Positions 36,512 to 46,726 are shown, numbered from the stretch's first letter. The stretch is 64,000 bases of DNA from Alterinioella nitratireducens (GCF_013155465.1 NZ_JABJVX010000003.1:216186-280185); one strand, 5' to 3'. Translations and numbers: made by a program. The notes: generated by a model from the sequence alone, not told the origin.

Positions 36512-36756
36512 CCGCCCGCCCTGTCAAACGCTCCCTCACCCTGCGCGGGCATCGCACCTCGGTGTCCCTGGAGGAGGCGTTCTGGCAGGAATTTCGCGCC
36601 ATTGCGGACGAAAAACACCTATCCATCAATGAATTGGCGGCCCTTGTTGATGTAGAGCGCGGCGTCGAGAGCGGGCTTGCCTCGGCGATCCGCGTCTACA
36701 TCCTGCGCGAGGTCAAAGCGCGCCGAACGCCTGTTTCTGACGCGCCGTCCAGTTGA
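36508..36756 (+). CDS. Ribbon-helix-helix domain protein
   Basis: 82 residues. The segment KRSLTLRGHRTSVSLEEAFW followed by EFRAIADEKHLSINELAALVD and a second helix ([13 protein letters not shown]) is the RHH_4 fold, usually a small DNA-binding dimer. It probably regulates transcription, but its target is unknown. Coupled to the DUF4169 gene by ATGA, and its last 44 nt overlap the convergent hflX. Confidence 0.8.
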   Translation: MTARPVKRSLTLRGHRTSVSLEEAFWQEFRAIADEKHLSINELAALVDVERGVESGLASAIRVYILREVKARRTPVSDAPSS

Positions 36757-38005
36757 CGCTGATGCGGTAGCCGTCCTCGCCCGCCTCCTCCGCCTCGATC
36801 ACGCCTTCCTCATGCAGCCAGGCGCGCTTGCGCCCCTCTGCATAGGGCAGGTCCAGCACCTCGGCGAAGCGCGGCGGTGCCAGCGCCTGGCCCATCGCCT
36901 CCAGCACCGTGTCGATGCCCTCGCCGGTCAGGGCTGACAGCGTAAAGACCTCCTCGCGCCGGTCGGCGATGGCCTGCAACTCGGCGCGCGCCTCGCCCGC
37001 GACCATGTCGATCTTGTTCCAAAGCTCCAGCTGCGGCACCTCGGAGGACACCCCCAGATCGGCCAGGATCGCGGCCACATCCTCGGCCTGCGCGGCGCTG
37101 TCGGGGTGGCTGATGTCACGGACATGCACGATCAGATCGGCCTCCAGCACCTCCTCCAGCGTGGCGCGGAAGGCGGCGACCAGTTGCGTCGGCAGGTCCG
37201 AGATGAAGCCCACGGTGTCGGACAGGATCACCTCCGCCCCGTCGGGCAGTTGCAATGAGCGCATGGTCGGGTCGAGCGTGGCGAAGAGCATGTCCTTCAC
37301 CAGCACCTCGGCCCCCGTCAACCGGTTGAACAGCGTCGATTTTCCCGCATTGGTGTAGCCCACCAGGGCGACCACCGGATAAGGCACCTTGGCGCGCGAG
37401 GCGCGATGCAGGGCGCGGGTTTTCACCACCTTCTCCAACTGGCGGCGGATGCGCACGATGGCGTCGTCAATGGCGCGGCGGTCGGCCTCGATCTGGGTTT
37501 CGCCGGGACCACCCACGAAGCCCAATCCGCCGCGCTGGCGTTCCAGGTGGGTCCAGGCGCGGACAAGCCTTGTGCGCTGATAGCTGAGCGCGGCCAGTTC
37601 CACCTGCAACACGCCTTCGCGGGTGGCGGCGCGGTCGGCGAAGATCTCCAGGATCAGCCCGGTCCGGTCCAGAAGCTTGACGCCCCATTCTTTTTCCAGG
37701 TTGCGCTGCTGCACCGGGCTGACGGGGCCGTCGATCAGCACAAGATCGACCTCGGCGGCCTCGATGCGGGTCTTCAACTCGGCGATCTTGCCGGTGCCGA
37801 ACAACAGTCCGGGCTGCGCCCTGGGCAGGCCCACGATCTCGGCCCCCACGACCTGAAGATCGGGCAGCGCCGCGGCCAGCGCCACGGCTTCCTCGAGCGC
37901 GGGGCCCGCCGGGCGGCGGTCGCGGTCGGCACGGATATCGGGGTGGAGGACAAAGGCGCGGGTCGGACCCGGGCCGTCAGTGTCCGTCAGCTCTGAAGAG
38001 GTCAC
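36713..38005 (-). CDS. hflX: Ribosome-splitting GTPase HflX
   Basis: 430 residues. The N-terminal HflX domain includes FGTGKIAEL and [15 protein letters not shown]; a helical linker with [17 protein letters not shown] follows; the G domain has P-loop [10 protein letters not shown] (about 208-217), DTVGFI and NKID. It splits stalled or stress-arrested ribosomes. Downstream partner of hfq in a conserved hfq-hflX operon, joined by ATGA. Confidence 0.96.
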   Translation of the reverse strand: MTSSELTDTDGPGPTRAFVLHPDIRADRDRRPAGPALEEAVALAAALPDLQVVGAEIVGLPRAQPGLLFGTGKIAELKTRIEAAEVDLVLIDGPVSPVQQRNLEKEWGVKLLDRTGLILEIFADRAATREGVLQVELAALSYQRTRLVRAWTHLERQRGGLGFVGGPGETQIEADRRAIDDAIVRIRRQLEKVVKTRALHRASRAKVPYPVVALVGYTNAGKSTLFNRLTGAEVLVKDMLFATLDPTMRSLQLPDGAEVILSDTVGFISDLPTQLVAAFRATLEEVLEADLIVHVRDISHPDSAAQAEDVAAILADLGVSSEVPQLELWNKIDMVAGEARAELQAIADRREEVFTLSALTGEGIDTVLEAMGQALAPPRFAEVLDLPYAEGRKRAWLHEEGVIEAEEAGEDGYRISVNWTARQKQAFGAL

Positions 38006-38235
38006 TCTTCCCCGTCATAAAGGTTGATCGGCTGCGCCGGCATCACGGTGGAAATCGCGTGCTTGTAGACCAGTTGCGATTGCCCGTCACGGCGCAGCAA
38101 TACGCAGAAATTGTCGAACCAGGTGATCACGCCCTGCAATTTCACGCCATTGATCAGGAAGATCGTCACCGGAACCTTGGTCTTGCGCACATGGTTCAGG
38201 AATGCGTCCTGCAAATTCTGCTTGTTTTCCGCCAT
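38002..38235 (-). CDS. hfq: RNA chaperone Hfq
   Basis: 77 residues. Sm1 motif [22 protein letters not shown] and Sm2 [10 protein letters not shown]. It forms a hexamer that pairs small RNAs with mRNAs. Lys/His and Gln near N-terminus (NLQDAFLN) for RNA binding are conserved. Lies in the ntrX-trkA-trkH-hfq-hflX order typical of Rhodobacterales. Confidence 0.97.
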   Translation of the reverse strand: MAENKQNLQDAFLNHVRKTKVPVTIFLINGVKLQGVITWFDNFCVLLRRDGQSQLVYKHAISTVMPAQPINLYDGEE

Positions 38236-38382
38236 TGATCACGCGCCCTGTCGTTATCTGCCGTCCTTACATCCGAACGGTAATTTTCTATCTCGGGCGA
38301 GTATGCGGGGGATCGATGCGGATTTCCACCCCGATTTCAGCGGTTTGCTGTTTGAGATGCGGGCGATGTGGCGGGAATCGGC

Positions 38383-39897
38383 CTAGAGGCGCCAGTAACT
38401 CGGGCTGAAAAGCGCGATCAGGACCAGCGATTCCAAGCGCCCGACGATCATGGCGGCGGCGAGGATGCCCTTGGCGGCGGGCGTCAGCGAGGCATAGACG
38501 ATGGGCGCTTCGGCCCCATGCGCGGCCAGCGGCCCGGTCGTGGTCAGCGCCGCAACCGCCAGCACCAGCGCGTTTTCGAATCCCACGCCCGCGATGGACA
38601 GCGCCAGCATCGTGGCCGCCATCGACAGGACGAAGAGCATGAAGAACACCCAGGCGATATAGGCCCCCTGGCGGCGGATGCGGCGGCCGAGATGCCCGCC
38701 CGGCGCGACCGAGTTGGGATGCACCAGCTTGCCCAACTCGCGCGTGCCGTGCTTGTAGAGGGCATAGACGCGCAGCAGCTTGATGCCGCCTGCCGTTGTC
38801 GCCACGCCGCCGCCCATCATGGCCAGCCCCACCAGGACCAGACCCGGCGTCGGCAGGCCCGACCAGCTGCGCGAGGCGCCCCAGTATTCCGACACGAAGC
38901 CGGTGGTGGTGACAAAGGACAGCGCGGTAAAGAACCCGCCCCAGAGCGCCGCCAGCGCATGGCCGCCGCTGCCCCCGGCCGTCACTTCCATCGTCGCCAC
39001 CCAATGGCGCAGGAACAGAAGTGCCGTCAGGGTGACGGTGACATAAAGCGCCAGGCGCAACTCCCGGTCATGGATCAGGGTCCGCGCCATCCCGAGGCTG
39101 AGGCCGTCGCTGAAACTGTGCCGTGTGATCGCGAAGACGAAGAAGAACAGGATCAGCGCCTCGGCCAGCACCCCGCCGCCGCCCGCGCTCAAGCCCCCGC
39201 CCGGCACGATGCCCGAGGTCGCCATGGTCGACATCGCCAGGCTGATCGCCGTCAGATCGCCCTTGCCCGCCAAGACCAGGAGCAGCCACAGAACCCCGGT
39301 CAGCCCGACATAGATCGGGGCCAGCAGGCGGATGGTGCGGCGCAGGCGGTGGCCGGGGCTGGCGGCGCGCATCTGGGCGGCGGAGCTGACGAAGTTTTCG
39401 GATTGCGTCTCGGCCGTCACCTCGAAGCCGCCAAGCGACAACGGGGCCAGCACGGCGGCGGCGGTGGCCCAGACAAGGAAACCGCCGAACCAGCCGACCA
39501 GCGCGCGCCACAGATGCACCGAGGGCGCCAGGCGCGCGGGGTCGAAGAGGGTCGCGCCGGTTGTGGTCAGGCTCGAGACCATTTCGAAATAGGCGTTGAA
39601 AAAGGTCGTGTTGCGCACCGCGTCATTCAGCGGCACCGCCAGCACCACGGGCAGGAAGACATAGGCCGCGATCAGCCACAGAAGATGTGTGCGCGAGGAG
39701 GTGACGGGGCGCACCCCTTGCGTGGCAAAACCCATCAGCAGGGTCAGCACCAGGAAGAACAGCGCCGAATACAGGAAGGTGCGCCCGGTCTCGAAATCCT
39801 CGGTCGCCATCGCCATCGCGGCGGGCACCAGCATCGCCAGCGCCGCGATGCCGGTGAAGGCGACCAGGAGGGGCATTCTGGCGAGAAACTGCATCAT
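38383..39897 (-). CDS. trkH: Trk system potassium transport protein TrkH
   Basis: 504 residues, polytopic. It is the pore subunit of Trk, four membrane-pore-membrane repeats each with a selectivity-filter-like turn: SSLTTTGATLF, STMATSGIVPGGG, SFVTTTGFVS, and AALTTTGPLA. K+ uptake needs the peripheral NAD/ATP-binding TrkA encoded 3 nt upstream. A tandem ATG-ATG marks the start. Confidence 0.93.
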   Translation of the reverse strand: MMQFLARMPLLVAFTGIAALAMLVPAAMAMATEDFETGRTFLYSALFFLVLTLLMGFATQGVRPVTSSRTHLLWLIAAYVFLPVVLAVPLNDAVRNTTFFNAYFEMVSSLTTTGATLFDPARLAPSVHLWRALVGWFGGFLVWATAAAVLAPLSLGGFEVTAETQSENFVSSAAQMRAASPGHRLRRTIRLLAPIYVGLTGVLWLLLVLAGKGDLTAISLAMSTMATSGIVPGGGLSAGGGGVLAEALILFFFVFAITRHSFSDGLSLGMARTLIHDRELRLALYVTVTLTALLFLRHWVATMEVTAGGSGGHALAALWGGFFTALSFVTTTGFVSEYWGASRSWSGLPTPGLVLVGLAMMGGGVATTAGGIKLLRVYALYKHGTRELGKLVHPNSVAPGGHLGRRIRRQGAYIAWVFFMLFVLSMAATMLALSIAGVGFENALVLAVAALTTTGPLAAHGAEAPIVYASLTPAAKGILAAAMIVGRLESLVLIALFSPSYWRL

Positions 39898-39900
39898 GGC

Positions 39901-41277
39901 TCAGAAGAAATCGACCGAGACCCTGAGCAGCGCCTCCACCCCCGGCACGTCCTTGGACAGGGCGAAGATGACCACCGTGTCACCCTCCTCGATGCGCAGC
40001 GATCCGGTCGGGCGCACCACCTTGCCGCCCTTGCGCACCGCCCCCAGAAGCGCGCCTTCGGGAAAGTCGATATCGCGGATCGCCTTTCCGGCAATGGGCG
40101 AGGTCGAAAGCACCTGCGCCTCGATCACCTCGGCTTCGGCATCGCCGATGGAATAGACGCCGCGCACCCGGCCATGGCGGATATGACGCAGGATCGAACT
40201 GACCGTGGTAGCGCGCGGATTGACATAGGCGTCGATATCCAGCGCTTCCATCAGCGGCACCATGGTCGGGTCGTTGACCAGCGCGATGGCCATTTTCGCG
40301 CCGAGCGATTTCACCCGGACCGAGGCCAGGAGGTTGGTCTTGTCATCCGAGGTCACGCAGAGCACGGCATCGGTGCGCTCCACCCCCGCCTCGCGCAGGA
40401 TGTCCACGTCCAGCCCGTCGCCATGCAGCACGATGGTGCGGCTCAGCGCATCCGCCGCGCGTTCGGCATTGGCGCGGTTCATCTCGATCATGCGGGCGCG
40501 GATGCGGGTCGAGCTTGCCTCCAGCTCCTGCGCCACGCCAAGCCCGACATTGCCGCCGCCCAGGATGATCACCCGTTCGGGGCGTTTCACCGGCTTGCCG
40601 AAGATCTCCAGCGTGCGGGCGGTATCGCTTTCATGGGTGAAGACATAGATCTGATCCTCGGCGAACAGCTGATCGCCGGGATCGGGGGCGATCAGGTTGC
40701 CGTCGCGCCGGACGCCGACGACAATGGCGCGCAGCGTCGAGAAAAGCTCGGAGAGCTGTTTCAGCGGCGTGTTCAGGACCGGGCAATCGGCGTCCAGGCG
40801 AATACCCAGAAGCCGCGCCTCGCCGCCCAGGAAGTCCTCCGCCTCGAAGGTGGAAGGGGAATTGAGACGGCGCAGCGCCGCCTTGGCGACCTCGCGCTCG
40901 GGGCTGATCACCACGTCGATGGGCAGGTGTTCGCGGCGGTAGAGGTCGGAATAGATCGCCGTCAGATAGCTTTGCGCGCGCAAACGGGCGATCTTGCGCG
41001 GCACCGCGAAGATCGAATGCGCCACCTGGCAGGTCACCATATTGACCTCGTCCGAGAAGGTCGCGGCAATCACCATGTCGGCGTCGCGCGCCCCGGCGCG
41101 GTCCAGGATGTCGGGATAGGAGGCGAAGCCGGTGATGCCCTGCACGTCCAGCGTGTCGGTGGCCCGGCGCACCAGGTCGGGGTTGTTGTCGACCACCGTC
41201 ACGTCGTTGTTTTCGCGTGAAAGATGGCGCGCGATCTGCCAGCCGACCTGGCCCGCGCCGCAAATGATGACCTTCAT
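39901..41277 (-). CDS. trkA: Trk system potassium uptake protein TrkA
   Basis: 458 residues. Two RCK halves: Rossmann folds starting KVIICGAGQVGWQIARHL and RVIILGGGNVGLGVAQEL, each followed by a TrkA-C domain (second: GSLRIEEGDTVVIFAL). It gates TrkH in response to nucleotides. Lies between ntrX and trkH; 323 bp of noncoding DNA separates it from ntrX. Confidence 0.95.
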   Translation of the reverse strand: MKVIICGAGQVGWQIARHLSRENNDVTVVDNNPDLVRRATDTLDVQGITGFASYPDILDRAGARDADMVIAATFSDEVNMVTCQVAHSIFAVPRKIARLRAQSYLTAIYSDLYRREHLPIDVVISPEREVAKAALRRLNSPSTFEAEDFLGGEARLLGIRLDADCPVLNTPLKQLSELFSTLRAIVVGVRRDGNLIAPDPGDQLFAEDQIYVFTHESDTARTLEIFGKPVKRPERVIILGGGNVGLGVAQELEASSTRIRARMIEMNRANAERAADALSRTIVLHGDGLDVDILREAGVERTDAVLCVTSDDKTNLLASVRVKSLGAKMAIALVNDPTMVPLMEALDIDAYVNPRATTVSSILRHIRHGRVRGVYSIGDAEAEVIEAQVLSTSPIAGKAIRDIDFPEGALLGAVRKGGKVVRPTGSLRIEEGDTVVIFALSKDVPGVEALLRVSVDFF

Positions 41278-41600
41278 CCGCCCCTGCCCTTCGGGTGATG
41301 GCCGGATGGTCCGGCCCGGGCGTTCTGAATGGCAGAGACAGGGGCTAAGGTCAATTGCGCGCGCTTTCGCCTTGCCGGCATCGCTGCTCGGATGGTGATC
41401 CCCCCGCGAATGGACATGTTGCCATGATCCGCGTGATAGCGATCTGCCCGCCCTCTCGCCCTGCCGGATCGGCGAATCTCAAACTGAAGGAGCCAGTGGC
41501 GCGGGACCGGCCCGAGGCCGGGGGAAGGCGGCGCGCGCCGCCATGAGGGACGCGCCGTCGATGGCGCTTGTCTCGCGCGGGGATCGACCCCGCGCATCCC
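41278..41600. other. 323-bp intergenic stretch with no supported gene
   Basis: I find no convincing gene here. A potential 16-codon frame starting GTG at 41496 after GAAGGAG is very short and mainly Arg/Ala. The stretch holds a run of four hairpins (separately listed) next to the ntrX stop, and no clear -10/-35 for trkA. A noncoding RNA remains possible. Confidence 0.5.
41507..41595. repeat. Four consecutive hairpins downstream of ntrX
   Basis: Inverted repeats in order: CCGGCC-cga-GGCCGG (41507-41521), palindrome GGCGGCGCGCGCCGCC (41527-41542), GCGCC-6 nt-GGCGC (41552-41567), and GCGCGGGG-atcga-CCCCGCGC (41575-41595). The last one lies just after the ntrX stop and could end its transcript, but no T run follows it. 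It resembles the palindrome at 60498. Confidence 0.6.
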
Positions 41601-43004
41601 CTACCCCTCCTGGCTCTCGCCCACCTGCGCCACGCGGGCGCCCGCCTTGTTCGTGGTCACGACGCCGAGCGATTTCAGCTTGCGGTGCAGCGCGCTGCGC
41701 TCCATCCCGACGAAATTGGCGGTGCGGCTGATATTGCCGCCGAAGCGGTTGATCTGGGCCATCAGGTATTTGCGCTCGAAAAGCTCGCGGGCCTCGCGCA
41801 GCGGCAACGTGGTCAGACCGGTGGACAGCGCCACATCGTCATCGCCCGCCTCGGCCACCTGCCCCGGCAGGTCGCGCGCCTCGATCGGGCCGGTTCCATC
41901 GCCCAGGATCAGCACGCGTTCGATCACGTTGCGCAATTCGCGGATATTGCCGGGCCAGCGCATGGTTTGCAGCATCGCCTCGGCATCCGGCCCCAACGCG
42001 CGCAGGGGCAGGCCCTGGTCGCGGTTGAACCGTTCGATGAAATGGCGCGCGAGGTCGGGGATGTCCTCGCGCCGTTCCTCCAGGCTCGGCACGTCGATCG
42101 GCACCACGTTCAGCCGGTGATAGAGCTCCTCGCGGAAGCGTCCGGCGGCGATCTCCTCGGTCAGGTTGCGCGTGGTCGAGGACACGACCCGCAGGTCGAC
42201 GCGCACCTTGGAGGCCCCGCCGACGCGGGTGAAGCTCTGATCGACCAGCACGCGCAGGATCTTGGACTGGGTGCCAAGCGGCATGTCCGCGACCTCGTCG
42301 AAGAAGATCACGCCGCCATGCGCCTGTTCCAGCAAGCCCTGTTCGACGCCGCGCTCCGGGCTTTCGCGGCCGAACAGCACCTCCTCCATCTGCTCGGGGA
42401 TGATCGAGGCGGAATTGACCGTGACAAAGGGCGCATCGGCGCGGGCGGAATGGGCGTGGATGTAGCGCGCCGAGATCTCCTTGCCCGATCCCGGCCCCCC
42501 GGTCAGCATCACCCGTCCATTGGATTTCGTCACCTTGTCGAGCTGGCTTTTGAGCAGCTTGAAGGCCGCGCCGCCGCCGATCATCTCATCCCCGCCGCTG
42601 TCCTGGCGGCGCAGGGCCGAGTTCTCGCGGCGCAAGCGGCTGACCTCCATCGCGCGGCGGATCACCACCATGAGCTGGTCGATATTGAAGGGCTTTTCGA
42701 TGAAGTCGAACGCGCCTTGCTTGATCGCCGCGACCGCGATCTCGATATTGCCATGGCCCGAGATGATCACCACCGGCACGCCGGGATTGTCGCGTTTGAC
42801 GGTAGACAGGATGTCGATCCCGTCCATGTTGCTGTCTTTCAGCCAGATATCGAGGATCATCATGCCGGGCGGCTCGCGCGTCAGTTCCGCCATACATTCG
42901 TCCGAGTTCGAGGCCATGCGGGTCGCAAAGCCCTCATCCTCAAGGATATCGCAGATCAACTCGCGGATATCGCGTTCGTCATCGACAACCAGAATATCGC
43001 TCAA
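41601..43004 (-). CDS. ntrX: Nitrogen-related response regulator NtrX
   Basis: 467 residues. Receiver domain (ILVVDDERDI; phospho-Asp in MMILDIWLKDS; Lys in FIEKPFN), AAA+ domain (GGPGSGKE Walker A, FFDEVAD Walker B, RFREELYHRLN), and C-terminal Fis-like helix-turn-helix (NISRTANFVGMERSALHRKLK). The GAFTGA loop that contacts sigma54 is missing; the position reads FGRESPERGVEQG. It probably does not activate sigma54 promoters in the standard way. Partner of NtrY, whose stop it overlaps by ATGA. Confidence 0.93.
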   Translation of the reverse strand: MSDILVVDDERDIRELICDILEDEGFATRMASNSDECMAELTREPPGMMILDIWLKDSNMDGIDILSTVKRDNPGVPVVIISGHGNIEIAVAAIKQGAFDFIEKPFNIDQLMVVIRRAMEVSRLRRENSALRRQDSGGDEMIGGGAAFKLLKSQLDKVTKSNGRVMLTGGPGSGKEISARYIHAHSARADAPFVTVNSASIIPEQMEEVLFGRESPERGVEQGLLEQAHGGVIFFDEVADMPLGTQSKILRVLVDQSFTRVGGASKVRVDLRVVSSTTRNLTEEIAAGRFREELYHRLNVVPIDVPSLEERREDIPDLARHFIERFNRDQGLPLRALGPDAEAMLQTMRWPGNIRELRNVIERVLILGDGTGPIEARDLPGQVAEAGDDDVALSTGLTTLPLREARELFERKYLMAQINRFGGNISRTANFVGMERSALHRKLKSLGVVTTNKAGARVAQVGESQEG

Positions 43005-45256
43005 CTTTCCTCTCCCTCTTGCTCCGTGAGGCGCGGCAGCACGACCCGCGCCGCAGCCCCTTGATGCGCGCCCTCGGAAAACGGCTCCGCATCCAGCAGC
43101 TCAAGTGCGCCGCCATGTTCCTCGATGATCTTCTTGACGATGGGCAGGCCAAGCCCGGTGCCTTTCTCGCGCGTTGTCACGTAAGGTTCGAACAGGCGCG
43201 AGCGGTCGGGCGGCAGGCCGATGCCATTGTCGCTGATGGTGATCTCGACCGTCTCCGGGGCCAGCGCCATCTTGATCCTGAGCTCCGGCTCATGCCCCTC
43301 GGGCGCGCCTTTTTCCTGCAGGGTTTCAATGGCTTCTCCGCCGTTCTTGATCAGGTTTGTCAACGCCTGAAGGATCATGGTCGCGTCGATCTCGGCGGGG
43401 ACGGGATGATCGGGGATGTCGGTGACAAAGCGGATATCGGGCTGGCCCGCCTCCTGCAGGGTCACCGCGTCGGTCAGCAGTTGCGCGATGTCGTCGGGCG
43501 CGCGCTCGGGCTCGGGCATCCGGGCGAATTTGGCGAACTCATCGACGATGCGGCGCAGATCGCCGGTCTGGCGCACGATCACGCCGGTCAATTCGCGCAG
43601 CTTCTCGGCGTCGGCCTCCTCCAGCAGGCGACTGAACTTGCGCTGCACCCGCTCGGCCGACAGTTGGATCGGCGTCAACGGGTTCTTGATCTCATGCGCG
43701 ATGCGCCGGGCCACGTCGCCCCAGGCCGCCATGCGCTGCGCACTGACCAGGTCGGTCACATCGTCGAAGGCCACGACGTAGCCCTCCAGCGCGTCATCCT
43801 CGTCGCGGCGCATCGACATGCGCACCAGCAGGCTTTGCTGGGTGCCGCCACGGGTGATCTTGGTCTCCTCCTGCACCACCTGGGCGCCGCGCCCGCGCAG
43901 TTTCTCGAACAGCGCCGCAAATTCCGGCACCGCGACCGACAGGGTCAGCCCGTGGTCGCGCGCCTCGACCAGGTCGAGCAGCTTGATAGCGGAGCGGTTC
44001 ATGAAATCGACCCGGCCCTCGGCGTCCAGCCCGATCACGCCCGAAGTCACCGAGGTCAGCACGCTGTCGAACTGCCGCCGCCGGGTTTCGGTTTCCTCGT
44101 GCTGTTCGATCAACGCGTCGCGCTGGCCCTTCAATTGCCGGGTCATCTGATTGAAGAGACGGCCCAACATGGCGATCTCGTCCTCGCCCGCCTCCTCGGG
44201 CACGCGCACGTCAAGATCGCCGATCCCCACCCGCTGCGCCGCGCCCGCCAGACGGCCCACCGGGCGCGACAGGCGTTCGGCGAACCACAGGCCAAGCCAG
44301 ATCGCAGCCAGGATCAGGATCACGGCAAAGCCCAGGTAGATCAGGCCGAACTGGAACAGGAACTGGCCCCGTTCGCTCTCCAGTTGACGGTAGAGGCCGA
44401 CGGTTTCCTGTGTCTCATCGAGCAGCGCGATGATCTGGCCATCGACCTCGCGGCTGACATAGAGGTAGCGGTCGGCGAAGGCGTCCAGCCGGATGAGGGC
44501 GCGGAACTCGTTCACGTCGCGATCCTCGATCAGCACCGTCTCGCCGGCGGCGGCGCGGGCCAGATCCTCCTCCGAGGGCTGTTCGAAATCAAACAAGTAG
44601 CTGCGTTCGCCGCGCGCCTGGATTTCGCCCACCCCGTCGATCACGAAGGCCTCGCGCAGGCCCCGCTGGATCGCCTGCTGGCCCTGGCTGAGCAATTGGC
44701 GCAGGTCGCCATCGGCCAGGAACGGCGTCGCGCGGCGGTTGATGTCGAGGAACTGCGCCAGCGCCTCGGCATCGGCGGCCAGATCCTCGCGGTGTTCTTC
44801 CTCATAGGCATAGGCGGCCTCGACGGAATGGCCGAGCGCCGAGCGCACCCGGTCGGAAAACCAGCCCTCTAGCCCCAGATTGACGGTGATCGTGGCGAAG
44901 ACGGCGATCAGGATGGTGGGCAAGAGCGCGACCAGCGCGAAGACACCCGTCAGCCGCAGGTGCAGGCGCGATCCCGCCGACCGGGCGCGGCGCGCCGCCA
45001 CCATCTTGGTCACGCGGTAGAGGACAAGGGCCGCCACCACGAGGATATAGACCATGTCGGCCAGCAGAATCAGCCGCAGCGCGGGCGAGGTGGAGGTTTC
45101 GGCCAGCGGCCCGAGGATGAAGAAGGTCGACAGCGCCAGAACGGGGCCCAGGATGACCAGTCCGAAGGTGCCGATGGTCCGCCATTTCCGGCGCAATCTC
45201 AACGACATCAGCCGCATTAACGGAGAAGTTGCCTCACTCTGCGCCGGGGTATCCAC
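43001..45256 (-). CDS. ntrY: Sensor histidine kinase NtrY
   Basis: 751 residues. N-terminal membrane helices (about 29-50, 60-80, 105-130), periplasmic domain, a further helix near 310-330, HAMP domain, PAS domain (GVIGLDAEGRVDFMNRSA), and kinase core with H-box [20 protein letters not shown]-box and GTGLGLPIVKKI. It senses a signal tied to nitrogen or redox state and phosphorylates NtrX. Confidence 0.95.
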   Translation of the reverse strand: MDTPAQSEATSPLMRLMSLRLRRKWRTIGTFGLVILGPVLALSTFFILGPLAETSTSPALRLILLADMVYILVVAALVLYRVTKMVAARRARSAGSRLHLRLTGVFALVALLPTILIAVFATITVNLGLEGWFSDRVRSALGHSVEAAYAYEEEHREDLAADAEALAQFLDINRRATPFLADGDLRQLLSQGQQAIQRGLREAFVIDGVGEIQARGERSYLFDFEQPSEEDLARAAAGETVLIEDRDVNEFRALIRLDAFADRYLYVSREVDGQIIALLDETQETVGLYRQLESERGQFLFQFGLIYLGFAVILILAAIWLGLWFAERLSRPVGRLAGAAQRVGIGDLDVRVPEEAGEDEIAMLGRLFNQMTRQLKGQRDALIEQHEETETRRRQFDSVLTSVTSGVIGLDAEGRVDFMNRSAIKLLDLVEARDHGLTLSVAVPEFAALFEKLRGRGAQVVQEETKITRGGTQQSLLVRMSMRRDEDDALEGYVVAFDDVTDLVSAQRMAAWGDVARRIAHEIKNPLTPIQLSAERVQRKFSRLLEEADAEKLRELTGVIVRQTGDLRRIVDEFAKFARMPEPERAPDDIAQLLTDAVTLQEAGQPDIRFVTDIPDHPVPAEIDATMILQALTNLIKNGGEAIETLQEKGAPEGHEPELRIKMALAPETVEITISDNGIGLPPDRSRLFEPYVTTREKGTGLGLPIVKKIIEEHGGALELLDAEPFSEGAHQGAAARVVLPRLTEQEGEES

Positions 45257-45358
45257 CCAAATGCCTCACCAAATATGGGGCAATAGACCTGCCCAAACCG
45301 CCAAACCTTGACGCGCGCCCGGACCCTGTATCCAGAGGGCAACGCACCTGTTGCGGTT

Positions 45359-46726
45359 TTACATCAACTTGCGGCGGCGTGTCACGCGAATATCCAGATC
45401 GCTGATCTTCTTGCGCAGCGTATTGCGGTTGATGCCAAGCAGGTCGGCGCATTTGGCCTGGTTGCCGCCGGTCGCCTCCAGCGCGATCTCGATCAGCGGT
45501 GTCTCGACCTCGCGCAGGATGCGGGGGTAGAGGCCGGGGGGCGGCAGGTCGCCGCCATGCAGGTCGAAATACCGTTTCAGGTGCCGCGCGACCGAGGTCG
45601 ACAGCTTGTCGCCATTGCCGCCGTTATCGGGTTCCGTCGCGGTCGCGGGGCCGAGGACACCCGCCACGTCGCCCCTGGAGATTTCCTCGGCGGGGCTGGT
45701 CACCATCAGGCGGCGCACGGTGTTCTCCAGCTCGCGCACATTGCCGGGCCAGGGATGGGCGCGGATCCTCTCGGCGGCGTCTTTCGAGAACCGGCGCGGG
45801 GCCAGCCCGCCCTGTTCGCCGCGGGCCAGGAAATGATCGGCCAAGAGCGCGATGTCATCGACACGCTCGCGCAGGGGCGGCACCGCCACGGTGATGCCGC
45901 CAAGCCGGTAGAACAGATCCTTGCGGAACGTGCCCGCCTTGATCCGGGCCGCAAGATCGGCCTGGCTGGTCGCCAGGATGCGCGGCCCGTCAGGCCCAAG
46001 CCCGTCCAGCATCCGCACCACCCGTCCCTGCGCGTCATCATCGAGGTCGCCCACCTCATCGAAGAGCAGCGCGCCCCCCTCGGCCCGGTCGAGCAGATGC
46101 GCGGGGCCCTCCGCCGCATTCAGATCGCGCGGGCGCACCACCACGAAGGGCCGGTTGCGCCGGTCGGAAAAATCGTGGATCGCGCGGGCGATGAGGCTTT
46201 TCCCAGTGCCGCTTTCGCCGGTGATCAGCACCGGCAGATCGGTGTTCATTACCTTGGCGACCAGCCGGTAGAGCGCCTGCATATTGGCGCTGCGCCCGAT
46301 CAGGGGCAGGTCCTGGCTGGCCGTCGGCTCTTCGTTGCGCGGCTCGGGCGTGGGGGCGCGGCGCTTGATCTCCAGCGCGCGGGCCGCCCGTTTCATCAGG
46401 TCGGGCAGGTCGAAGGGCTTGGGCAGGTAGTCATAGGCCTCCTTCTCGGTGGCGCGGATCGCGGTCACGATGGTGTTCTGCGCCGAGATGATGATGACCG
46501 GCAGGCCGGGCCGGGCCGCAGTGATCTTCGGCAATGTCTCCAGCCCGTTGCCATCGGGCATGACCACATCCGAGATCACCAGGTCGCCCTTGCCCTCCTC
46601 GACCCACCGCATCAGCGTGATCAGGCTGGCCGTGGCATGAACCTTGCAGCCCGCCCGCGTCAGCGCCTGGGTCAGCACCGTGCGAATGGTGCGGTCGTCA
46701 TCGGCGACCAGAACGGTGCCATCCAT
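45359..46726 (-). CDS. ntrC: Nitrogen regulator NtrC lacking GAFTGA
   Basis: 455 residues. Receiver ([11 protein letters not shown]; Asp in [12 protein letters not shown]; Lys in YLPKPFD), AAA+ domain ([27 protein letters not shown]), and Fis-type helix-turn-helix near the C-terminus ([21 protein letters not shown]). The loop normally reading GAFTGA is replaced by a shorter stretch, so sigma54 contact is lost, as in Rhodobacter capsulatus NtrC, which activates the sigma70 enzyme. Its start shares 1 nt with the ntrB stop. Confidence 0.95.
   Translation of the reverse strand: MDGTVLVADDDRTIRTVLTQALTRAGCKVHATASLITLMRWVEEGKGDLVISDVVMPDGNGLETLPKITAARPGLPVIIISAQNTIVTAIRATEKEAYDYLPKPFDLPDLMKRAARALEIKRRAPTPEPRNEEPTASQDLPLIGRSANMQALYRLVAKVMNTDLPVLITGESGTGKSLIARAIHDFSDRRNRPFVVVRPRDLNAAEGPAHLLDRAEGGALLFDEVGDLDDDAQGRVVRMLDGLGPDGPRILATSQADLAARIKAGTFRKDLFYRLGGITVAVPPLRERVDDIALLADHFLARGEQGGLAPRRFSKDAAERIRAHPWPGNVRELENTVRRLMVTSPAEEISRGDVAGVLGPATATEPDNGGNGDKLSTSVARHLKRYFDLHGGDLPPPGLYPRILREVETPLIEIALEATGGNQAKCADLLGINRNTLRKKISDLDIRVTRRRKLM

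Noticed and set aside
41496-41546. 16-codon frame after GAAGGAG in the ntrX-trkA gap
   Set aside because: Very short, Arg/Ala/Pro only, and spacing to the GTG is too tight.
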